A stretch of 64,000 nt of DNA from contig NZ_CP011807.3 of assembly GCF_001029105.3 (NCBI RefSeq), positions 1,612,001 to 1,676,000 on the forward strand. Direction: 5' to 3'. The translations under genes were made by a program, and so were the position numbers. Position 1 is the first letter of the stretch, and each line of letters starts with the position of its first letter. This DNA is from Pandoraea faecigallinarum. Its GTDB lineage: Bacteria; Pseudomonadota; Gammaproteobacteria; Burkholderiales; Burkholderiaceae. Positions 42,240-50,897 of the stretch are shown piece after piece. Below the pieces are notes generated by a model. The model worked only from the letters and a program-made list of their open reading frames with translations. It searched no databases and was not told the DNA's origin.

Positions 42240-42539
42240 GCCGTTCGAGGCAGTCCGGAGGGACGACCGGCGCAGGTCCGGCGCGGATCGAATCGTCCAT
42301 GCGTCCGGTGGGTGGTTTCGATATCAAATATTCGGAATATCTCCGGGTTTGTCTGCAATCGTCGGAACAGACGATTCGCACTAAAATGATGCGGAAAACG
42401 GGACGTCGCGGCGCGACGGCACGGCGGCGTGGCAGCTTGGGAGCGGGCTGGGGCGGCGGCGTGTCGACGTAGCAATACAGGGAGACCGCCGCGATCGATA
42501 ACGATCAGGAACACAACTCGACCCCGAGATCCAACCGAC
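42240..42539 (+). promoter_or_regulatory. Region before the IclR gene with two inverted repeats
   Basis: ATATTC-G-GAATAT (42328-42340) and AATCGTC-GGAACA-GACGATT (42357-42376) are two perfect inverted repeats in an AT-rich island, about 165-210 bp upstream of the IclR start. They are candidate operators, possibly for autoregulation. No gene is present. Confidence 0.45.
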
Positions 42540-43298
42540 ATGAGCAATCAGTCGAACGCCGCGGCCGTCCGCGCATTTCGCATCCTGGAAATTCTCAGCG
42601 CCGCCGGCGCGCCGATGACCCTCGCGGAAATCGTCGCCGCCATTGGTCTGCCCAAGCAGACGGTGCATCGCATTCTCAAGCAGCTCGAAGCGGCATGGCT
42701 CGTCACGCGCGAGGCCGGCAGCCGGCACTATGAGCCGTCGTCGAGAGTGCGGGCAATGGCCGTCAATGCGTTGATGCACGTGGGCCCGGCAGCGGCGCGT
42801 CACGCCATCCTCCAGCAACTGGTCGACAAACTGGGCGAGACCTGCAACCTGTCGATGCTCTCGGGCGACGACCTCGTGTATCTCGACCGGGTGGAAACCG
42901 ACTGGTCGCGCCAGCTCAAGCTGTCGCCCGGCTCGCGCGTTCCGCTGCATTGCACGGCAAGCGGCAAGCTGCTGCTCGCCTTCCTGCCGAGGGCGCGGCG
43001 CGAGAAGCTGATCGCGCATCTGCCGTTGCGTCCCCGTGCGGAGAACACCATTACCGACCTGGAGGATTTGCGCGAGGAACTGGTCGAGACACGCAAGCGC
43101 CGGGTCGGGACCAACAACGAAGAGCATGTCCCCGGCATGATCGCGGTCGCGGTGCCGGTCATGCTCGACCGCAATCGGGCGTGCGCCGCCATCGCGGTGC
43201 AGGCGAGCGCGCGGCACTGCACGCTCGAAAAGCTCACGACATTCCTGCCGGAACTTCGGCACGCCGCCGAGACGATGGCGGCGACGTTCAATGAGTGA
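42540..43298 (+). CDS. IclR-family transcriptional regulator
   Basis: A 252-residue IclR protein: winged helix with MTLAEIVAAIGLPKQTVHRI (residues 22-41) and an effector domain with SGDDLVYLDRVET, RVPLHCTASGKLLLAF and the C-terminal GMIAVAVPVMLD segment. Such proteins regulate aromatic, glyoxylate or multidrug genes. It may control the dehydrogenase upstream; no divergent partner exists. The target is not shown by sequence. Confidence 0.9.
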   Translation: MSNQSNAAAVRAFRILEILSAAGAPMTLAEIVAAIGLPKQTVHRILKQLEAAWLVTREAGSRHYEPSSRVRAMAVNALMHVGPAAARHAILQQLVDKLGETCNLSMLSGDDLVYLDRVETDWSRQLKLSPGSRVPLHCTASGKLLLAFLPRARREKLIAHLPLRPRAENTITDLEDLREELVETRKRRVGTNNEEHVPGMIAVAVPVMLDRNRACAAIAVQASARHCTLEKLTTFLPELRHAAETMAATFNE

Positions 43299-43319
43299 GC
43301 GAGGGAGCGCGGCAGGCCT

Positions 43320-43925
43320 CTACCGCCCCTGAGCGCTGCTCGCGGCGCTGGCCGTGCCGGGCATTTCCGCGGCAGCCGGCGCGGACACGGCCGGCGCCGG
43401 CGCCAGCGCTTCGAACACCTGCTGGAGCTGCTTTGCGCCCTGCGCCGATTCCGCACGCACGCGCGGCCCGATGAAGAGCGGGTCGAGGATCAGGAAAAGC
43501 AGGTTGGGCGTACGGTACATGAAGTCGCGCTCGAAGCGCGTGCCGGTGCCGTCCGGGGTGAGCTTGTAGCGCACCTCGCCCGACGGCCGGCGGTTGACTT
43601 CCCCTTCGATGCGCCATTCGTACGGCGGCTTCGCCTCCGCGACCTTCCAGTGCAGAATGCCGTGACGGCCAGCGAGCCGGAACTCTTCGGCGACTTCCTC
43701 CCCGACCTTTAGCGGATGATCGGTCATGCCCTGCACCGCGAGCGAGGCCGGGTGCCACTTCGGCCAGTTCGCCGGTGTGGTGGCGTAGTCGTAGACGGCC
43801 TGCGGCGGCGCCCGTAGCGTCACCACGCTCACCACGTGGGTCGTGCGCTCGAACGGCAGGGGCAACAGCGAGAGCAGGGCGACGATGGCCACTGCCCCGA
43901 GCAGGAACAGGAAGGCGCGCTTCAT
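43320..43925 (-). CDS. SRPBCC/START-like polyketide-cyclase-family protein with N-terminal membrane segment
   Basis: A 201-residue protein with one N-terminal hydrophobic segment (RAFLFLLGAVAIVALLSLL) and a START-like lipid-binding fold (VTLRAPPQAVYDYATTPANW, GTRFERDFMYRTPN). The ~40-residue tail is Ala/Pro-rich. I use ATG 43925, 11 bp after the GcvR-like gene; a start at 43967 would overlap that gene. SRPBCC folds bind hydrophobic ligands; the role is unknown. Confidence 0.75.
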   Translation of the reverse strand: MKRAFLFLLGAVAIVALLSLLPLPFERTTHVVSVVTLRAPPQAVYDYATTPANWPKWHPASLAVQGMTDHPLKVGEEVAEEFRLAGRHGILHWKVAEAKPPYEWRIEGEVNRRPSGEVRYKLTPDGTGTRFERDFMYRTPNLLFLILDPLFIGPRVRAESAQGAKQLQQVFEALAPAPAVSAPAAAEMPGTASAASSAQGR

Positions 43926-43935
43926 CGGTGCGCGC

Positions 43936-44466
43936 TCACGCACCGGCAGGCGAATCGAGTTCGACATCGACCATCAGATCGTCGGCAAGGCTTTCCAGGA
44001 CTTCTCGCAGTGACTCGGTGCTCACGCTCGCAGGCACGCGCAGCCGTGCCGTCGCGCGAAAGAGCGTGCCGCCCGACATGGAGCCTTCGACACATTCGGT
44101 CGCCAGCTCGTCGATGGAAATGCCGCGAGAAAAGAGCACGTGCGAGATTTCCTTGACGATGCCGGGGTGGTCCTGTCCCACGAGATCGAGTTCGAGCGTG
44201 CGGGCGGCGGGATCGGCGGCGGCGCTCTGCGCGCGGGTGACGGAGATTTGCAGGCCCTGCGTCTGCAGCCCGTGCATGGCATGCGTGAGCGCTTCGGCCC
44301 GGTCGTCGGAGACTTGCAGATGGATGATGCCGGCGAACTGGCCGGCAAGATTGGCGAGACGGCTCTCCAGCCAGTTGGCGCCGGCAGCGGTAGCGCGATC
44401 GGCAATCGCATTGACCAGCCCCGGGCGATCCGGGCCAATCACGTTGAGAATCAGGGACGTCGTCAT
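43936..44466 (-). CDS. GcvR-like double-ACT regulatory protein
   Basis: A 176-residue protein with two ACT domains: TSLILNVIGPDRPGLVNAIA at the N-terminus and LELDLVGQDHPGIVKEISHV near residue 92. This is the architecture of the glycine cleavage system repressor GcvR, which binds GcvA in the presence of glycine. No gcv gene lies nearby, so the specific role is inferred from similarity. ATG 44466 is used; a GTG directly before it is equally possible. Confidence 0.8.
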   Translation of the reverse strand: MTTSLILNVIGPDRPGLVNAIADRATAAGANWLESRLANLAGQFAGIIHLQVSDDRAEALTHAMHGLQTQGLQISVTRAQSAAADPAARTLELDLVGQDHPGIVKEISHVLFSRGISIDELATECVEGSMSGGTLFRATARLRVPASVSTESLREVLESLADDLMVDVELDSPAGA

Positions 44467-44639
44467 CACAGGCTCCGTCGAAACTGAGGGGCAAGAGGCG
44501 GCGCGGGCAGCGCGCTCGTTCCCCGGCGTGGACCGTCGCGCACAGCAGGCTCAAGTGTAGTGCAATCGCGGGGTGCGCCGCTACGCCGGGCAATGCCGGA
44601 TGTGCTGGCGGCGCGCGGCGCGCTCGCGCGATCAGCGCT

Positions 44640-45314
44640 TCACGGCCGGTCCGCGGCCATGGCGAGCAAGGCGATCACGGTGGTGTCGTCGGTCTCTGCG
44701 AAATCGCTATAGGCCACGCTTACGGCGTAGAACGGTTGCGGCGTTTCCAGACAGACCACGGCGTCTGCCAGTTCGCTCAGGCGTCCGATGGCCTCACGCG
44801 CGCCCACCGGTGCACAAGCGACCAGCGGTGTCGCGCCCAGGCGCCGCATCGCCCGCAGCGCCGCTGTCATGGTCGCACCTGTGGCGATGCCGTCGTCGAC
44901 CACCACGACCGGACGTCCCGCGACGTGGGGCGCGCCTCGCCCCGGGGTGTAAGCCTGACGTCGCTGTTGAATCAGTGCGCGCTGCCGGGCGGTTTCATGA
45001 GAGAGATAGGTGCCGGTCGCGCCGAGCGACAGCGCGTGATCCGCAAGGAAGATCCCGCCGAACTCGTCGACCGCCCCGACGGCGAGTTCCGCATGATGCG
45101 GCGCGCGCAGCTTGTGCGCGAGCAGGACATCGAGCGTGCCGTTCAGCTGACGGGCGATGGGCATGGCCACGGGCACCCCGCCGCGCGGGATGGCAAGCAC
45201 CAGCGGCGGCGCACAGCGAGCGAGCAGTTCATGCGCGGCGAGGACTTCGGCCAGCGCATTGCCTGCGGCGGCACGGTCGAGAAATGACGCAGCGGGTGGT
45301 GGCATGGCGGACAT
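44640..45314 (-). CDS. Phosphoribosyltransferase-domain protein
   Basis: A protein of about 224 residues (start uncertain among 45332, 45314 and 45305). The PRPP-binding motif VVVVDDGIATGATM is clear, preceded by the VLAIPRGGVPVA strand. Proteins of this type, about 220 residues, often stand next to dienelactone-hydrolase or stress genes and their base substrate is unknown. It precedes no related purine gene here. Confidence 0.82.
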   Translation of the reverse strand: MSAMPPPAASFLDRAAAGNALAEVLAAHELLARCAPPLVLAIPRGGVPVAMPIARQLNGTLDVLLAHKLRAPHHAELAVGAVDEFGGIFLADHALSLGATGTYLSHETARQRALIQQRRQAYTPGRGAPHVAGRPVVVVDDGIATGATMTAALRAMRRLGATPLVACAPVGAREAIGRLSELADAVVCLETPQPFYAVSVAYSDFAETDDTTVIALLAMAADRP

Positions 45315-45441
45315 GGCGAGTGGGCGGGACAAGCCCGGCGAGTCAGCGAGGGAAGAATCCCATCCGGTCCCACCATCGTAACGCCGTGCGCTGATGCTCG
45401 TTTTCGCGGATTATCGTCGCTGGCCGTCGGCCCGTGGCGGT

Positions 45442-46203
45442 TCAGCGTGCGAGCAGTTCCGGCACCGTGCCGACGAGCAGCGTCACCCCGGAGCAGGCCA
45501 GGAGCGCGAGCACCATGCGGCGGAACGCATGATCGGAGAGAAACCGATAGGCCCACGCGCCTGCGAGTGTGGGCAGGATCATCGAAGGCACGGCGATGGC
45601 GAACACATGCAGCGTCTGCGTGGTGATGACGCCGTGCACGGCGTACAGCGTGATGGTGAGCGTGTGCATGACGATGAAGAAGATCTGCATGACAGCGCGC
45701 TGCATGTCCTTGTCCCAGCCCCGCAGCGTGCACCACAGGGTCGGCACGACACCCACGAGCCCGCCGATACCGCCCATCACCCCGCCGACGAAGCCGACCA
45801 CACCGTCGGCCGCGCGTCCGCCATGGTGTATCCGTGGCAGTCTCGCCGCGAGCAGCAGGATCGTGCAGTAGACGACGAGGATCGCTCCGATACCCGCGCG
45901 GAACCACACCGGGTCGAGGTAACGCAGAATCCACACGCCGACGGGCACGCCCACCAGCCCGCAGAGCACGAACGGCGCGAGGCGGCCGAGCGGCACGGCA
46001 CGACGCGCCGCCCGCAAGCCCAGCACCTGACCGATGAGCGAGCAGAAGGCGGCAAGCGGGCCGGCGAGCGTCGGCGGCAGCGACCACGCCCAGAAGGAGA
46101 GGGCGACCAGACTGAAAGCGAAGCCGGACAGGCCTTGGACGAAGCCGGCGACGCACGCGCCGGCAATGAGCGGGATGAGAGGAAGCGAAGGATCGACGGT
46201 CAT
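45442..46203 (-). CDS. TauE/SafE-family sulfite/organosulfonate exporter-like membrane protein
   Basis: A 253-residue protein with about eight hydrophobic segments and the two internal halves of the TauE family (GACVAGFVQGLSGFAFSLVA, FVGGVMGGIGGLVGVVPTLW). The family moves sulfite, sulfoacetate or similar anions; the substrate here is not known. I start at ATG 46203; upstream sequence in frame is Arg-rich and not membrane-like. Confidence 0.85.
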   Translation of the reverse strand: MTVDPSLPLIPLIAGACVAGFVQGLSGFAFSLVALSFWAWSLPPTLAGPLAAFCSLIGQVLGLRAARRAVPLGRLAPFVLCGLVGVPVGVWILRYLDPVWFRAGIGAILVVYCTILLLAARLPRIHHGGRAADGVVGFVGGVMGGIGGLVGVVPTLWCTLRGWDKDMQRAVMQIFFIVMHTLTITLYAVHGVITTQTLHVFAIAVPSMILPTLAGAWAYRFLSDHAFRRMVLALLACSGVTLLVGTVPELLAR

Positions 46204-46278
46204 GGTTTCTTGTTTTCCGCCGACATTATGCTGCGTTCCCGTCGCGAGATGGAACGAGGATGAACGGCGCATGACATC

Positions 46279-46309
46279 CCGGGCGCCACCCGGGCGCCAC
46301 CCGGGCGCG
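46279..46309. repeat. Short 11-bp direct repeat
   Basis: CCGGGCGCCAC occurs twice in tandem and a third partial copy follows, ending at the stop codon of the PAP2 gene. It lies between two leftward genes. It may be slippage or a GC-rich stem. Confidence 0.6.
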
Positions 46310-47008
46310 CTACGCCGCGCGATTCGACTGCCACCACCGCCATGCCGCCACGAACGCCGAACCGATGGCGATGCCCAGCGCAGCACCCGCCAGCGCATCG
46401 CTCGTCCAGTGATAGGCGGACGCGAGCTGGCCGAAGGCCGTCAACGCAATGGCAATGGCACAGGGCACCCGAAGCCGGCGATGACGCAGCGCCAACACGG
46501 TCGTGAAGGCAAGCATTACCGTGAGGTGGCCCGACGGGAAGGACGCATAGGCGGCGTTGCCGCCGCCGAAGAACTTGAACGTAAATACGCCGTCGCGCAG
46601 ATACGACGGGTTTTCATGAATCCAGGTGGCGGGCCAGGTCCGTCCGAAGACGAATTTCAGCGCCTGCTTGGCCAGACTGCCGACGCCAACCGCCCCGGCA
46701 GCCAGCCATAACGTGATGGCCCATGCCGGCAGTGTGCGGCGCAGCAGCCACACGGCGCCGACGATCAGAAATGCCGGCCAGGCCAGTATGAACAGCGGCG
46801 CCGGCAGCTCGGCAACGTGCTGAATCCATGGCGTGCCTTGCGTGTGCGCGTGCGCGAAGTCCACCACCGGCCGGTCGATCCACGCAATGCACACGAGCGC
46901 GAGCACCACGCAGCCCATCGCACTCCACAGGGCGATGCGTACGCCGGGTGTGGCGCCCGGGGTGCCGGCAGAGGACGCCGGCGTGGCGTTCGGAGACAGT
47001 TCGGTCAT
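46310..47008 (-). CDS. PAP2-family membrane phosphatase
   Basis: A 232-residue membrane protein with PAP2 motifs: KFVFGRTWP (first motif region), SFPSGH (second) and SAYHWTSDALAG (third, His and Asp). Five or six hydrophobic segments are seen. The enzymes remove phosphate from phosphatidic acid or undecaprenyl pyrophosphate. Start ATG 47008 after the Arg-rich upstream frame. Substrate unassigned. Confidence 0.85.
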   Translation of the reverse strand: MTELSPNATPASSAGTPGATPGVRIALWSAMGCVVLALVCIAWIDRPVVDFAHAHTQGTPWIQHVAELPAPLFILAWPAFLIVGAVWLLRRTLPAWAITLWLAAGAVGVGSLAKQALKFVFGRTWPATWIHENPSYLRDGVFTFKFFGGGNAAYASFPSGHLTVMLAFTTVLALRHRRLRVPCAIAIALTAFGQLASAYHWTSDALAGAALGIAIGSAFVAAWRWWQSNRAA

Positions 47009-47343
47009 GACATGAGTTCGGGAAAAAGGGATTCGGCGCATCCATGTGACGCTGCACATGCGTCGGCGGGTTTCGGTTCGCGAACCGGCGACGCGTGCGG
47101 CACCCAAGACTGCGCTGGCGCGATGGCGATTTGATGACGGTCAGTGTTGCCGCACCGCGAGTGTGACATGCTCCGACGGCTTGAGAATCAACGATATTTT
47201 GGCGACAAAGCGAGGGCAACGTCCTACAATCGTCCCCTACGTAAATCTCGAAAAGTGTTGCAGGATTCATCAGACGTCCAGGCATCCAGGCGTCCGGGCG
47301 TCGACCAACAAAACAAAATCAATATCGCATGCGGGGGGCAGTA
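47009..47343. promoter_or_regulatory. Divergent region between PAP2 and the Mrr-like gene
   Basis: No gene is visible. A 14-bp perfect palindrome CGGTTCG-CGAACCG lies at 47074-47087. Three 8-bp near-repeats (TCCAGGCA, TCCAGGCG, TCCGGGCG) lie around 47278-47301. Both may be regulatory, but nothing proves it. Confidence 0.35.
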
Positions 47344-48966
47344 GTGAACCGGGGATTCGAAAGCATCATCGATCGGCTGGCGCGCGAGTTCTGGCGCGCC
47401 GCGCACACGCGCGAGGAGCAACACGCGCAATCGCAGGCGCGCTCGTTGCCGGAAGTCCGGGCGCTGGAGCAGGCGCAACGTGCATGGGAGGACGCCCCGG
47501 CGGGCGACGCCGCCGCGAGCGAGCGCCTGCATCTGGCGTGGCGGCAGGCGGAGGCGGCGGCACAAGGCGCGCGGGCCAAACTGGAGGTGGCGCGCCTGGA
47601 GCGATTGCTGGCCGACGGCCTTGCCCGCGATCTGCGCATCCCGCCGGCGGACCTGCGCGCTCGCAACACGCCGCCGGTGCTCGACACCCGCCATCTTCCG
47701 AAGATTCTGCCCAAGCCCGAGTGGGAAACCTTTGCGCCGGAAAAGCCCGGACGGCTGGCGCTCGCCATGCCGGGGGCGTCCGGACGCTACGAGCAGGCGC
47801 TCGCCAAGGCGCGCAGCGAGTTCGTGCATGCCGAGCGCGAGTACGAGGCCTCGAAGATCCGCCGCACGCAAGGGTCGATGATTCTTCAGATCGCGCAGCA
47901 AAAGGCGACGGAGGCCGCGCGTGCCGAAAGTGCGCGTCATAACGCAGCGGTAGCCGACTTCGAGGGCGCATTGCTGCGTGGCGAAGCGGCGGCCGTGACC
48001 GGCTACGCGCGTATCGTCCTCAGCCGCAGTCCGTATCCGGCTGCGTTCGAGCAAACGCTTGCGGCGCACTACGTCGAAAATCACAAGCTGCTCGCGATCG
48101 GCTACGACGTTCCCACGCTCGACGCCGCCGTTCCCACCGCGCTCGAATACCACTACAACGCTGCGCAGGCGGCGGTGCAGGCCGTGCCCGCGGGCGACGC
48201 GATGCGTGCGCAGGTCTATGCCAACGCCCTTCGCCAGATCGTGCTGCGCTCGCTTCACGAGTTGTTCGCTGCGGACCCGCTGCGTCACGTGAATGCCATC
48301 GTCTTCAACGCGTATGCCAGCGATGGCAGTGCGCGTGTGTGTCTGGCAAGCGTGCACGTGTCGCGCGCCGATTTCGCGGCGCTCGTGCTGAGCGAAGGCG
48401 ATGCCGCAACGCATCTGGCGGCGCTGGGCGCGCGAGTGTCCTCACGCCCCGGCGCGCTGGAGGCGGTCGCCCCGGTCGCGGGTGTGGACATGACGCAGGT
48501 CGTCACGGACGCCGACGTCGCCGTGGATCGCCGTTTCAACCTGATGACGCTCAGCGACAAGGACTTCACGCAGGTGATGTTCCACCTGCTGCGCTCGCAT
48601 GGGTTTGAAGGGCCGCCGCTATTGCCGGGCGAGCAGGAGGGCATGCTCACGTGCCGCGCGTGGGACCCGCACCCCATTTTCGGGGGCGACGTCGTCGTTC
48701 ACATTTTCCGTGTGATGGACCGCGCCGCCCGGCTCGAACTGTCGGCAGCCCGCGCGGTGCTCGCGCAGATGCAGCAGATCGGCGCCGCACGCGGCATGCT
48801 GATTACGACCGGCGAATTCGACGATGGGGTGGAGGAGTTTGCGCGCGATCGCCGGATCGAACTGCTTTCCGGGCATCATCTCGTGTTCCTGCTCAAGGAA
48901 AACGCCGGGGTCGACGCCAGCGTCGTCGTGCCGGAAACGACGGATACGGCCGCTGTCATGTTGTGA
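47344..48966 (+). CDS. Restriction-endonuclease-like (Mrr_cat) protein with coiled-coil N-terminus and atypical active site
   Basis: A 540-residue protein. Residues 1-200 are rich in Ala, Arg and Glu with coiled-coil pattern; the centre (200-400) is unrecognised. The last 140 residues match the shape of Mrr/PD-(D/E)xK nucleases: SDKDFTQVMFHLLRSHGFEG, then a beta unit FGGDVVVHIFRV, the helix ARAVLAQMQQIGAARG and the strands MLITTGEFDDGVEEFA and RIELLSGHHLVFLL. The usual DGG-x-D and Q-x-K catalytic signatures are not there; HIFRV stands where QxK is expected. GTG 47344 with GGGGGG is my start; ATG 47329 is the alternative. It could be an inactive or modified nuclease; a defence role is only a guess. 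Confidence 0.6.
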   Translation: MNRGFESIIDRLAREFWRAAHTREEQHAQSQARSLPEVRALEQAQRAWEDAPAGDAAASERLHLAWRQAEAAAQGARAKLEVARLERLLADGLARDLRIPPADLRARNTPPVLDTRHLPKILPKPEWETFAPEKPGRLALAMPGASGRYEQALAKARSEFVHAEREYEASKIRRTQGSMILQIAQQKATEAARAESARHNAAVADFEGALLRGEAAAVTGYARIVLSRSPYPAAFEQTLAAHYVENHKLLAIGYDVPTLDAAVPTALEYHYNAAQAAVQAVPAGDAMRAQVYANALRQIVLRSLHELFAADPLRHVNAIVFNAYASDGSARVCLASVHVSRADFAALVLSEGDAATHLAALGARVSSRPGALEAVAPVAGVDMTQVVTDADVAVDRRFNLMTLSDKDFTQVMFHLLRSHGFEGPPLLPGEQEGMLTCRAWDPHPIFGGDVVVHIFRVMDRAARLELSAARAVLAQMQQIGAARGMLITTGEFDDGVEEFARDRRIELLSGHHLVFLLKENAGVDASVVVPETTDTAAVML

Positions 48967-49132
48967 CACGCCGGACCGGCGCGCGAGGATGCACGAAGGT
49001 GCATGCCCCTTCCCGTGCAGGTGAATGAAGACGCGAGCGGCCGTGACATGTACAACGCGAATGAGAGCGGCGAGGCGGGCCTGTTATAGTGACTCGACCT
49101 GACCCCACGTCATTCACATCACGGAGGATCGT

Positions 49133-49723
49133 ATGTCCCGACGCATGGAATGCAAGGCCTGCACGGCAAGTTCGGCCGAGGCAGCGGAACTGGCGCAAGC
49201 ACGCTTCAAGGGATGGGGGAGGCTGCGCGCGGCAAGGGTTGCGAACGTCGCGACGCTCGCAGGTGTCGCGCTGCTGCTCGCGGTCTTGGTGCCGATACCG
49301 GCGCACGCGCAACTCGATCTGCTCAAGAACGCTGTGGGTGGCGGCAACGCGGGCGGCGGCGATTCCGGGGGGCTGGCCGGCGGTCTTGGCGGGCTTGCCT
49401 CGTCGGGCTCGCTTACGTCGCTTACGTCGATTACGTCGAGCAGTATCGGCAACACGACAGGGGTGCTCCAGTTCTGCATCAAGAACAATTATCTGGGTAG
49501 CAACAACCTCAGTTCGGCGACCGACGTCAAGGACAAGCTGCTCGGCAAGATCGGTACGCAGTCCGGCACGGCCGCCGCAAGTCCCGGCTATCTCGATGGC
49601 GTGAAGGGGCTGCTTTCGTCGCCGGACGGCAAGACCGTCGACCTCAATGGCGGTGGCGTCAAGGAACAACTCACGCGCAAGGTCTGCGACAAGGTACTCG
49701 AACAGGCCAGGTCGTTTCTCTGA
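49133..49723 (+). CDS. DUF2501 exported protein
   Basis: A 196-residue exported protein with an unusually long N-terminal region (about 40 residues) before the hydrophobic segment LAGVALLLAVLVPIPAHA. The mature domain begins QLDLLKNAVGGG, with a Gly-rich run, then LQFCIKNNYLG and VKEQLTRKVCDKVLEQ, matching the DUF2501 (YjjA-like) family. GGAGG before ATG 49133 decides the start; a later ATG (49145) would give a more normal signal peptide. Function unknown. Confidence 0.8.
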   Translation: MSRRMECKACTASSAEAAELAQARFKGWGRLRAARVANVATLAGVALLLAVLVPIPAHAQLDLLKNAVGGGNAGGGDSGGLAGGLGGLASSGSLTSLTSITSSSIGNTTGVLQFCIKNNYLGSNNLSSATDVKDKLLGKIGTQSGTAAASPGYLDGVKGLLSSPDGKTVDLNGGGVKEQLTRKVCDKVLEQARSFL

Positions 49724-49731
49724 GCGCCAAC

Positions 49732-49766
49732 GCCCGGCGCCGGGTCCGGCAGAACGGGCGCCGGGC
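49732..49766 (+). terminator. GC hairpin after the DUF2501 gene
   Basis: Ten-bp arms GCCCGGCGCC / GGCGCCGGGC with a 15-nt loop lie 9 bp after the stop. It has no U-tract, so its strength as a terminator is doubtful. Confidence 0.4.
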
Positions 49767-49913
49767 ACAGTCTCCCTCGTGAGGGCAGGCGGCATCCGGC
49801 CACACCAATACCGTGGCATCAAAAAAATATTCGATTTTGGGTCTTTGCCGGGCGCCACGCATGGCCGTACGCTATGCGTCGTTCCTACTCGCCGCTTTTG
49901 CCTGGAGTCATCG

Positions 49914-50558
49914 ATGTATCAGCCCGCCGCCTTCACAGAGAATCGCCCCGAGGTTCTGCACGATCTGATTCGCTCGCATCCGCTCGGTCTGCTGGTGAGC
50001 GCAGGCTCACAAGGGCTGATCGCCGACGCCATTCCGTTTCTGGTGTACGCCGGCGAAGGCGAGTTCGGTACGCTGCGCGGACATCTGGCGCGCGCCAATC
50101 CGCATGGCGAGGCGTTACGTGACGTCGACGATTGTCTGATCGCCTTCACCGGGCCGCAGGGGTACATCACACCGTCGTGGTACGTCGCCAAGGCCGAGCA
50201 CGGCAAGGTGGTGCCCACCTGGAACTATGCTGCGGTGCACGTGTGGGGTAAGCCGCGCGTGATCGACGACGCTGCATGGTTGCGCCGGCTCGTCGGCGAT
50301 CTCACACAATCGCAGGAGCAGGGGCGCGCCGCACCGTGGGCCGTCGAGGACGCCCCGGAAGACTACGTGAACGGCATGCTTCGCGCCATTGTCGGTGTGG
50401 AGATTCCGATTCGACGCATCGAAGGCAAATTCAAGATGTCGCAGAACCGGCCGATGCCCGATCGCGTCGGTGTCGTGGACGGTCTGCGTGCGCAAGGACC
50501 GCAAAGCGAGGCGCTGGCGGCGCTCGTCGCCCGGCGAGGCGACGTCCCGGCAGCATGA
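49914..50558 (+). CDS. FMN-binding negative transcriptional regulator (PaiB family)
   Basis: A 214-residue flavin-reductase-fold protein with the PaiB marks: MYQPAAFTENRPEVLHDLIR, AFTGPQGYITPSWYVAK, VPTWNYAAVHVWG and GKFKMSQNRP at the C-terminus. The Bacillus PaiB regulates sporulation and protease genes; the bacterial family more widely is of unclear function and may bind FMN or heme. CTGGAG precedes ATG 49914. Confidence 0.9.
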   Translation: MYQPAAFTENRPEVLHDLIRSHPLGLLVSAGSQGLIADAIPFLVYAGEGEFGTLRGHLARANPHGEALRDVDDCLIAFTGPQGYITPSWYVAKAEHGKVVPTWNYAAVHVWGKPRVIDDAAWLRRLVGDLTQSQEQGRAAPWAVEDAPEDYVNGMLRAIVGVEIPIRRIEGKFKMSQNRPMPDRVGVVDGLRAQGPQSEALAALVARRGDVPAA

Positions 50559-50687
50559 GCGGCATGGGCGGTGCCATCCCCGGGCGCACCGTGCGACGGT
50601 AACGAAACGAAACATTTTCGTCCGCCCGGGGTCGCTCGCTGGCCGTTGTCCCCGCATACAATGCGGCAACCCAACTCGGATGCCGCA

Positions 50688-50846
50688 ATGAAAACGCTGC
50701 TCCTCATGCTCGCGCTGATGCTGTGTCTGCTGTTTCTCGGGCAGGCGTGGATGCCGAGCGCGCAGGCTGACGAGTGCGACAACCTCGGCCCGGCCCAGAC
50801 ATTGCAATGCGCCGCGTATGGCGCGGGGAATGTCGTCCCCGAATAG
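50688..50846 (+). CDS. Small exported protein, hypothetical
   Basis: A 52-residue product with a strong signal peptide (TLLLMLALMLCLLFLGQAW, cleavage after AQA) and a short mature part with two Cys (DECDNLGPAQTLQCAAYG). A weak CGGA lies before ATG 50688; ATG 50661 in frame is an alternative. No family is recognised. It precedes the endonuclease gene by 51 bp, which may mean co-transcription. Confidence 0.6.
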   Translation: MKTLLLMLALMLCLLFLGQAWMPSAQADECDNLGPAQTLQCAAYGAGNVVPE

Positions 50847-50897
50847 CCGTTCATCCGCTACAATCGCACCCCCTTACGTCTTACCCCAAGCAGTGCG

